From: Linepithema humile
Lineage: Eukaryota > Arthropoda > Insecta > Hymenoptera > Formicidae
Reading direction: 5' to 3'
Length of the DNA: 64,000 bases
NCBI RefSeq assembly: GCF_040581485.1
Contig: NC_090131.1
Location: 3,162,001 to 3,226,000, forward strand
Part shown: positions 14,061 through 23,800 of the stretch, in pieces
Layout: each line of letters starts with the position of its first letter
Position numbering within the stretch: position 1 is the first letter of the stretch
The notes under the pieces: generated by a model
Databases searched by the model: none
The model's input: the letters and a program-made list of their open reading frames with translations, nothing else
What the model was told of the DNA's origin: nothing
Made by a program: the position numbers and the translations under genes

Positions 14061-15805
14061 CCTTCTTCGGGACTACAGACCGCCGTCAGGGCTAACCTTT
14101 AGTCCCCTTATGGCTTTTATTCCTTACCCCAAAATCCTTATACTTCGCATCTCCACGCACCCCGAGAGATCCTCGAAGTTTCGTGCTCCAGAATTTCTAC
14201 GATGCTTAAACCGTGCGGGTGATACGGCTAAAAGGATTCCCCTAGGATTCTCCTAAAAGGTGATACGAAAGTCCGAGGAAGATCCGAAAACGTGGGACAG
14301 CGGTAATAACAGATATATTTCACGAATGCCGTCGGAATGTGGGTTTGGTAAAATTTGCTGGCAGGTCAATGGACGATAAATAGGAGGCGAGATGAAATAA
14401 TGCTGAAATATCGAGAGGGGGGAGGGGAGGCGAAACCAATCATATATAACCCATTTATTTTGCCGAAAAAGACATAAATCAGATTTCAAAAGTCTATAAA
14501 TTTTGGGGAAGGTAATGATGTATATTGCTGCGCATCTCCCACCCTTTGCGTCATTTCGTCAGGTATTGTTTAACCTTGGACTACTTGAAGCCGCGGACTC
14601 TTGTAACAGAATTCCCGAAACCATGCCATCGATTTCCGATTGAGGTGAACGATTTACGTACACTATACCCGGAGAGCGCATTGCAAGTCTGGATTACAGT
14701 TCACGAGATTAAGCACCTTTTCCTAACGGAGTTCTCAGGAATCGATTACTTTTTCATCGAGGATTTCTTTCAAGAGAGAGCTGGCGAAGCGCAAGCGTAA
14801 AAGTGCGTTTCCATTATTCCAATTTGCTGATCGACAATGCCGTAACGATAGAAAAAGTAAATGGTACTTTAACTAAAGCTGCATTATCTTTTGTCGTGAA
14901 AAGTCTCCAAAACGTTTAAATAAATTAAAATTTCGAAAAAATATCCGTATTACTAATATATTTCACATATCTATTAGCGGTATATAAAAATTTTCATCGC
15001 TCAGATCATTCGCAAAACAGAGACTTTCTTTTATCGCGGTATGCATTTTTTGCCTGAAAGGTGGCAAAAAGTGGCAAAAAAGATTTTGAGCAAAAATATA
15101 GTATCATTTATAGGATCTTATTAAAGAAAATTGAAAACGATGGAATCTTATGTCCAATACATTTCTGATACAAAATCAGTCTCGCCAATTGATATTGTTA
15201 ATAGACAAATTATGTTATTTGATTATAATAGTGGACGCGGTGTTTCGCGCTACCGAGTGACCCCAGATTCCTCGCGTTCGTCCCTCGAAGTTATAGCGCC
15301 GACGGGGATCTTCTTAGTGGGGGTAAACCTTGGCGGTAATAATTAACATCCTCATCATCGGTGCAAGAGGACGTTCAAATAGATTCTGCAATAGACATAT
15401 CGTGGTGTGATATACCTGAAAAGCCTCGAGGCCGTGCCAGATATATACACGCGTATACAAGATCACTCGTGATATCCCGAGGCTGATACATGCTGAACTT
15501 AAGAGAAGTTTGCGGAATATACTGTTGCTGTGATTACAGCGATATAGATTTATCAAGCATTTGCGAAATTAGGCATGTTAGAACGTGTGCCTTTGCTACG
15601 CTAATTACCCAATGCTTTCGGTAATCACGCTTTCGTGCGGGACCAGTCGCCGTTTTTAATCATATTGATCGTTCGGAGAAAATTACGTCTGCGATAAGCT
15701 ATTAAAGTTATTCTCATATTAATAAGATTAAACAAAAAAACAGTCGCAATTTCGCAACGCGAAAGTCAAAAGTAGCAGACAGCCAATGGCGAGAAAGTCG
15801 CAAAA

Positions 15806-15961
15806 ATGGTTAATGACAAAGTTGGGCCAAGCCAATTTAAGAAGTTATCTTTCCCGTCAAAAGACGACAATCCGCAGAAGTTGGACAACCGTGTAAAGGA
15901 ACTTTTTAAAGAGCTCGGTCGTTTGTGTCACGGTATACAACAAACTCACTTCGAAAGCTAG
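15806..15961 (+). CDS. Small unassigned reading frame, 51 codons
   Basis: ATG at 15806 to TAG at 15959-15961 encodes a charged 51-residue peptide with a plausible amphipathic helix (KLDNRVKELFKELGRL) and little low complexity. An AATAAA signal lies 123 bases after the stop (16084). The frame is open back to a TAG at 15773. I recognise no family. It could be a short gene, a last exon, a decayed fragment or chance; only its composition sets it apart from the surrounding A/T-rich DNA. Confidence 0.2.
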   Translation: MVNDKVGPSQFKKLSFPSKDDNPQKLDNRVKELFKELGRLCHGIQQTHFES

Positions 15962-17044
15962 ACACAGACAATAATTAAATTAATTGCAGGGGACAAAGGT
16001 ACATGCCCGATATATAAAGTTGCGCGTATTTTTATCTTGCAAATTCCACTTTAATTTAAACGACTGTTGAAATGTTTTAGAGAAATAAAAGCATTAGCAT
16101 AGGAATTTCGCAATCGGTTGGATCTGTTTGGACTGTCGTCAAAATCGAATTGTTCAGCCCAACGGTTACGCCGTCGAAATTGGCCGTGAATATTCGGCGT
16201 AACAATTTTTCAAACGCGATTTACACTCAAAAACATTTACATCATTTTAAACGCGTAAAAGGAGAGAAGGAGAGAACATTTTATATGCATTAGCTACCAA
16301 TGAACATGCAAACGCAATAATCAGAAAAATTCATTAAATTTATTGCATCTTTTTACATCTTTTTTTCCTCGCGCCAATATTTGGTAATATTTATAAATTC
16401 AAAATATCCACGTAATATTGTAATATTTGTAAATGCAACAAATTTGCAAAATTATAAAACAGATATTTGCAATTTTATGCCAAATATGTTAAAAAAAAAT
16501 CTATATATCGCAGATACGTTTTATAAATGCGAAACAAAGATTTGTTGGTCAAACTTCCGAGCGCATGCATAGTTGTTCAGTTCTGCAGACGGAAGTTCAC
16601 GCGCGTTGTCAGTGAAATTGGCCGAAAACTTTCGGCAATTTAGCGTACGCGTACGAGTAATTTAGTCGCGTCCGGCCTGTATCGACTTTGGGAAACGTGT
16701 GTCCAGTATCGCGAACGTCGCGAAATGTAACAATGTCGACGTTGAAACGCGTCGCCCATGGACGTGCAAAACAGAGTCGAAAAATCGCACGATGCATCGG
16801 TTCGCGATGTACCACTACTTTCCTCGCTTCCGGTTACGTCAACCAACGCCGATAATGAATGCAGTCACACGGGACATGTAGCCCTGACGCGAGCCAATTA
16901 GCCGACTGTTTCGTTTTGTCCCGAAATGACAGTACGCCGGATGGAGTAGGCGATGCAAATTGCATTATATAAAAGCAGGTTACGCTAGCAGCATGAAAAA
17001 AAAACTCGTTCACTGAGTGATCTACCGATATCGGTTTCACGCTG

Positions 17045-17095
17045 CCTATTATCCATCGATATCCGAGTCCACCTATTATAGACCGATGTCCGAGT
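17045..17095. repeat. Two-copy tandem repeat, 27-base period
   Basis: CCTATTATCCATCGATATCC at 17045 and CCTATTATAGACCGATGTCC at 17072 are each followed by GAGT; 20 of 24 bases agree. A weaker third relative (CTACCGATATCGG) lies at 17022. It sits about 650 bases upstream of turtle exon 1a and has no coding role I can see. Confidence 0.6.
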
Positions 17096-17539
17096 GATAG
17101 CACATTTATGCGCAACAACGACGACGGCAGTTTTATGCTTAAAGCCCACTTTAGACAAGCTATAATTGACAGATTTTAAAATAAAGTTCTATCTATAGTT
17201 TGTGCGCCATATATATATATAACAGAGAAAACATTTGGAAAATTGAAATATATATATATTTTTTTATACGTATGTGTATATTTCGATTCTTTATAAATGT
17301 TTCCGAAAAACTTGTTACTTAAAATTATAAATAAACTTTTGCTTCGAGCTCTCTTCGCGAGTTATAGGTTATCTATATTTAAGCGGGCTTAAAAAACATA
17401 AATGGAGTATCTTGTGTAACATAGAAAAAAGAAGTAAGATTTTATCAAGCCGATTTCTTATGTTTACCCGCTGGAATTTGAGCTGTCGACACGTCCGGTG
17501 TTAAACTTCTCACGGTCAATTCGATTTATAGTCCAACAG

Positions 17540-17701
17540 AGGTCGGTGAATGTGTTATATAGAGGGTGTGCAGTAGTATAGAGCGAGGGAAGGGGATAAC
17601 ATGATGAAACAAAGAAGGAAAGAGAGAGAGGGGAGAGGGAGAGAGGAATTGGTCAGTCCCACCGGCTCGACGCTAATAACCGAGGAACACGAAGACGAGT
17701 T
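17540..17701 (+). promoter_or_regulatory. candidate promoter / 5' leader of turtle exon 1a
   Basis: The 160 bases before the exon 1a ATG contain a TATATA element at 17556-17561, a CAGTAG initiator-like site at 17571, an almost pure purine run at about 17583-17649 and a TCAGTC initiator-like site at 17653. The TATA-like element is only about 16 bases from the first initiator-like site, shorter than the usual 30, so I cannot fix a start site. If transcription starts upstream of 17601, the leader carries a 34-codon upstream reading frame. The promoter assignment rests only on position before a plausible first exon. Confidence 0.25.
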
Positions 17702-17837
17702 ATGACAGCCTGTGTCGCAGCCCCTTTGGTGGGCCACAACTGCGTGGGCGACATGTGCCATTGTTCAAACAGTACAGCCCTGCACCTTCTATTAGCACTG
17801 GCCATTCTATCCACCGGCATTCCTCTCTTCGGCCAAG
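17702..17837 (+). CDS. tutl: turtle alternative first coding exon 1a (signal peptide)
   Basis: An ATG at 17702 opens 45 codons, then the first base of a glycine codon, then a donor (AAG|GTGACG at 17838). The phase-1 end fits the phase-1 acceptor of exon 2 exactly and reads ...PLFGQ|GLCQQDAV, so the mature Ig1 begins just after the junction. Residues 27-44 form a hydrophobic core (ALHLLLALAILSTGIPLFG), as expected of a secretory signal peptide. A second in-frame Met at residue 18 (17753) would give a shorter, more typical n-region; both have a purine at -3. The reading frame is open back to a TAA at 17597, with no earlier in-frame ATG. I found it from the signal peptide plus phase match, not from recalled homology, so transcript evidence would settle it. 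It is an alternative to the 20991-21802 leader. Confidence 0.72.
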
Positions 17838-20800
17838 GTGACGACTGCGCTAGATATACGCTCGTTGTCTATACACTGTCCCGAATATTCTCGGCCTTGG
17901 AGATAGTTATAACTGCGAAATGTCTTCATTTTATGAACACAGTGCTGTAAAACGCGATGTTTAAGTGGAAGGTTGCTCATTGCTTTCATATTATTTAATT
18001 TTATTTGCAATTGTGCTCCGAGAGCTATCTAAATTTATATTTATAAAAAAGATTTTATGGTGGAAAAATATATTATTAATTAAAGTAGTTCGCAAACAAA
18101 TTCTTTAATCAAGGATTAATCTACGGTAAAAGCGGTAATTTCTCTATAATCGCACCCTCGATCGAGCCGCCGACGATTAAATCTATAGACTCAGAATCGT
18201 AATCTTCATTGTTGAGGAAACCTCTGTCATGAAGTAAGAATTTCTAACCCTCCGCTGTCTGAGTTAGGGTAGCTTGACGCGAGGTAGTAAAACGTGACTT
18301 TACTCTGGAAATAATATCGGCTATAAAATCGAGGATAGTAAGGTAACCAATGTCTGTTCGAAAAGTCAATTTCAGTCATATCTCGACCTAGAAGAAAATA
18401 CTTGCGGTACTTGTGCGATCTTATAAAGTGTTATACTGCTTTTGCAATACTCGAACTCTCTGCATTTGTATAAAGTATAATTAAATATTTATGTGCGCTC
18501 TTCACATTAAATTTTGATATAAGACATTAAAATCAGCGTCTCGCAGGACATGATATTTTATATAACTCAGATTGCATGAGAGCACACGGAGTATATAAAT
18601 CATAATTCATAAAATATAAGTTAATGAGCAAGAGAATATTATCATGGGGAATTGTTGACACGTGTGCAGGAATTTAACTTGCACTTACTCTTATATGAAT
18701 TCCGAAGGAAAGTACAAGCGTCTAATCTTCCACCTGGCTCTGAGTGAGTAACAACATCTGATTGATGTTGCAGCATTAGTAGCCGACGGTGATCATAAAT
18801 AAGAGCGTTGTAAGCTTACGGTATCGTGTAACCTTACCGCGGCATTCGCTCGTAGATTACTGTGCAGCACTGCAACATTACTTATCTATTTAATTCAAAA
18901 ATTAGTTTTACAGGTTTTTCTCCGGCGAAGATTGCGCTATTTATTAAAGAAATATATAATACGAATGCAGTGTGTTTATTCTCCATTAACTCCATTAATT
19001 AATTAGCGTAATAGCTTTACTATATACTTAATGCGAAATAATCCACTCTGCGCAGTATTTTACAACATTTTGAGACACATTCTATTAATAATTCTGGATA
19101 AAGAGAAATTTACTTCGTTCGTTTATTCGAGTGCATCATTTATCATTTCTATGTAGACTTGATGCAATTACGAAGTATTTCTATCTAACACGCACTTGTG
19201 TGATATGTACATCGGTATAACGGTCTTGTTTTACCAGCAGAATAGTCATAATTCCCCTCAGAGTTAGCATTATAGAAACGTGCTCCGAATGAGGTAAAAT
19301 CTTCGCGTATTGACGCACGATAAATAATCCGTAGAGCCCATGGCGCGCGCCATTATTCCGTGATCGTAATACATCGTGCACATATCTATATATCGTAATA
19401 TAATTTGCATTAAATCGCGGCCATTTTCTGTGTGGGAGTTAAGCACTACAGCGTCAAATGCAATCGTTGCTAATTTACAATTCTATTGCATTACTTTCGT
19501 AATCAGCGTCATCGCACGTACTTGTATCGATTTATTGAAACACTTTTTTAATTATTGTATTAAAGCTTCGATGTACAATAACGATTTTATTAGATAAAAT
19601 CAAATCCATTTCCAGAAAATATTCGATATTGGATAAAAATAAATGATAAAACGACACAGAGGACAGAGTGTAGCGTTTATAATCATTCATAAATCTAAAA
19701 TACTGAACACGTTAAAATGGATGCAATTAATCAAGTTACAGAATTCACATCATATTAAGAGAATGAGAATTATTTAATTTTCCGCGTCTAGGAGCATTTA
19801 ATATTACTTTATCTTCGCGTCTGCCAGGTCACGTGGCAGCTCGGAAACGTGATATAATTATCAGTCCATCTTCGGAGCGTCTACCTTCATCTAAGCACCG
19901 CTCGTAGAGGCCGGAACCCAAATTGAATCAATCAGGCTTGTATCTGATCACGTATGTTGCTAATCGAATCGATTCATGTTTCGCCCATACGGAATTTCAA
20001 CTATCTACCAAAGGATTCATTCGTCTATACGTACGCACGTAGACTCGGATGTGTACACCAATGGTTATTACGTAAGGATATAATTATATCCAGAATAATA
20101 AGCAAAGACACAGAAGTGTTCCAAATAACGATTTATTAATACAAGATCAAGATGATAAGCGATCAATTAACGCTGTGAATAATTATTGGAATTGTGCCGT
20201 CGTTTCTGCTCCCAAATAAAACGTTGCTTTTTTTTGGCTCAATTATTGATGATTATACTTCTTTGTGTTGCAGGTGATGAGAGCGACACGTTGTGGGGAT
20301 TAAAGTTGTTAAAAAAGGCGAGGAAGTGGCGAGGTTCGTAAAAATCGGCATCGGGGGCTTACGATCCGGGCAGCGGTAGTGGTGGCGGAGCGGCAGGGGT
20401 GAGTAGATTTCATTTGTGTTAACAAAAAAAACTGCTATACGATTATGTAGGACAAAGCTGAATGAGAGTACGCCAGATCTTATTTAAAGCACGCCGAGCG
20501 TTAATTATCCAGTTTCATCTACTTTTGTGAAAAGTACGGCTCCATTTTCTTATCGATATTGTATGTATACGCCTGTACGCGACGTCTCACGCGCTATTTC
20601 TTCTCCGCGGATTAACATACACATCTTTACGATTATTACTACGCTCGTATCGCATTAATTAAAATATGACATTCAGGCGCTTAAAAGTTTCTTAAACGTA
20701 AACTTGACGTTGCCTAAAGCTGTTTAATCTGCGCGTTAATTATTAATTTATAAGTATTAAATTTGAGGAAGAAAATTTCCACCAAACATATTAATCGCCA

Positions 20801-23800
20801 CAAAAGGCGACGTCAATACGCGATCGTCAGCCGTAATGAGTAAACGCACTTTCACAGTGCACTAAGTGAACTCGCGATTGTTACTTACTGTCATTTACCG
20901 GTCGTAGCTCAACTCCTACAGGGAGGCCGGCCGACGATTGTTACCGCGTGAGCTATAGTTGTAACGGGCGTCGACCGCTCATGCCCGCAGGTACTATGGG
21001 AGCGGGGGTATGGGGGGCGGAGGAGGGCTACAAGCCACGGACCTCCGGCGAAGGCTCGAGTTCCAGTGTACCGGAGGAACTTGTTCGCAGAGTCTTCGCT
21101 CCCTAAGGCACGCTGGCTATCATGCTACCGAGGAGAACGCCGCGTGCGACGACGAAGACAGGTAAAAGCGATGTCGCATCTGGAAAATGTAGTCCATTTG
21201 TGTCTGGCAGTCAGCTTTGCATGTCCTTTTTTTTTTTTTTTTTATTAAGTACAATGTAAAATGTAAAGATAAAAATAGCCTAGAAAATTAACGAGGAATA
21301 TATTTCTATTGTAATATTAGAAAAATGAAAAGAAAAAACTTAAAGTTTGTTGAGAATAATGTTAAAAAAAAACTTCTAAGAAAACTAAGTCCAATCGGTA
21401 ATCGATAATAACATAAATATATATAATAACGTAAATGCTGAGGTAAAGCCACTTATGGTAAAAAAAAAAAACAATTTTCCCTTAGGAGGACTGACCACGA
21501 AGCGATCCTCGCTTCCGGTCAGCCTACCTGCACTGGCTGCCGACCGTTTAGGCGCCAAGAGAACGAAGCGGTTGAGAAAAAGGAGACTCTGAAGCGACGC
21601 ATGCCAGAGTCGGATGGAATCGGTGCGGTGTACCGGAAGCTGCGGCTTTGTCTGGGCCTTTTCGAGAATGCGAGTAAGAACGATGAAACGGAAGACGGAG
21701 GAAAGAGGCATCGGTTACGGTGGTGTCACAGAGACTTCCGACGGATCGTGGAAGTGGCGACAAGAGCTCTACTCCTTGGTATCGCGCTCCTCGTCACACC
21801 AGGTACGTATTTCGCCTAGCATGTCTTGTAGACAGAAGCTCATATAAGCAAGCGTTATTAAAAAGCGCTTTTCCGAAGATATATTTATGTGCAGACGTTT
21901 GTATCAAATTTTTATATAAAAATTTTCATTTCGCGAAAATACATCCGAAAATTTATAATAGCATCGTGTATAATCAATTTATCGATTTTAATGTTGATTG
22001 AAATTATTTCGCAATTTAAGCGATAACACAATTGTTATTATAACCGTGATATATCTTCGGAACTGTAATAATTTGAGAACCTGTCGCGTTCAGGGATCTC
22101 TTCATTTGTCCGCCGGCGCAATCACGTCAGTTCCGTGTATCGTTCCTCAATTAGCGAGGACCGCAAATTAGAGTTCGATAGTTGGCAGGACGTCCAAATG
22201 GTCGCTAATGCCGCGGCACCGTATCTCACGAAACGGGTCGTTGCTTCTCAAATCCGATGGGCCATAGGCGGGCAACGGGATGGAGAGCTTGCGGCTTGTA
22301 ATAGGACGACCGGGATCGACAAATGAAGCGAAATAAGCTGGCCGCGCGATCAGATAACGGTATCGGATGAGAATGCCGAGTGTTCAATCTCCTTAAGTCA
22401 GCGAAGATAAAGTGAATGGCGCGAGATAAGCTCAACTTTCTCAACTGTCCCAACTTGCAAAATTACTCTCACAATCACAATTATTTTGTGGAAAGAACAC
22501 AATGTCGCTGTGTAATAAGAACTTATCTTAATCACAGCTGTGTTTTTATTGCGTGAGATTAAGAGTTTTATTTAAAAATTTTTTTCTTTATAATGTGAAA
22601 TCGATGTGCCTCGCGCTATTAATAATTATTATCGCTTTCATCGCACATCAACACGCACGCAATTACTGAAAATCTAATTCGTCGCAGCTTTTATCAACAA
22701 CAGGCACATCTGGCTAGATTGTGAGACTCATTCATACTCGCAATCTGAAATATTCTCTTTTGGCGCTCGATTCGCTCGAGTTTCAGTCTGAAAGAATTTC
22801 CCATCGCAAGCCGAAGCGGCATGAATGGTCGCATGGTGAAAAGAGACTGAGCCCTTTATCAATGCTTTGAATTCGTTTTGATATGTGGCAGCTCGGCTGT
22901 TCGACAATTCGAAAAATGGCCCTCCCTGTCAAAAGTGGGACATTGTCGTATCTGGCGCGAGGAAGAAACATATAAGCCAAAGTAATAACAGTTTTTCCGT
23001 CGACGTTACGGAATAATGATATTTTGCACATTTTTGCGATTCCGTGGTGTTTTATAACATTTCGTGAAAAATGCAACGCTTGCGGCGTATTAGATTTGCA
23101 TTTTTCGAGAAATTGGAACATTACACATTGACTTTGTGAGACCATCACCAACATTTTAATAAAACGGATACAGTGTAGCGTGAAACCGTAGAAGAGGCAC
23201 CTCGTATCACGTTCTGTTTTTACAATTTATTCCGGCTAAAATGACACTCTAAAACACGGCAACCTGAATCACATCGTCGTAATGAGATATTACTGACGAA
23301 GAATAAAAAAATAAAAATATATACGCCCGACGCACCTGCAATTCAGATTTTTTTTTTACACGTTATACACGGGAATCCTTATGATGCTCGTTACACTCAT
23401 CAGCGTGAATAATTTCATTAAAACTCTGGCCTGTCTCTCGCGAAGTCTCATTCAAAATATAATATATGCTCAACTGCGTTAACGACACGCATGCAGCAGT
23501 AATACAAAAACTTGCTTTACCTTGCAATTTAAATACACATTGTCTCACTTCTCTCGGCGCAATAAAATAAAAAGAGAGATTTAATTAATCACTGCAATTG
23601 CAATGATTATTTATTCGTAATGTAATTCCCCTCTCGTTTTCGCGATACGTAACGCTGAATACTTGTTATCGAATAATGTTGCGAGATAGATTATTTTCGT
23701 TAAAATGTTGTACTTTATGAGAGACAACAAAAAGTACATTCGATACGGGTACGTGCCGAAATACCGAATGCAGCATTGGAAATGCTTATCATAAATAATG

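Larger units (their letters stand above)
1..17539. other. Intergenic or far-upstream turtle sequence, no identified gene
   Basis: No exon series, known domain or RNA gene is recognisable on either strand. CpG-rich blocks (about 1-3000, 5800-9660) alternate with A/T-rich blocks (about 9660-12600, 14800-17560). It contains GA, TTCG and other simple repeats, three degenerate copies of one repeat at 9.4-10.8 kb, a 53-base-period duplication at 12.3 kb, a pyrimidine-rich block at 13.4-14.1 kb and a few small unexplained reading frames. It could hold distant first exons or enhancers of turtle; I cannot show this. Confidence 0.6.

Noticed and set aside
13560..14102. 180-codon hydrophobic-looking + strand frame that could suggest a membrane protein
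   Set aside because: The Phe/Leu/Ser/Pro content follows directly from the pyrimidine-rich strand; there is no consistent membrane-segment pattern.
22783..23154. 123-codon minus strand frame in the intron before exon 2
   Set aside because: Composition is more protein-like than most, but I recognise no family and see no splice partners, so it is not annotated.
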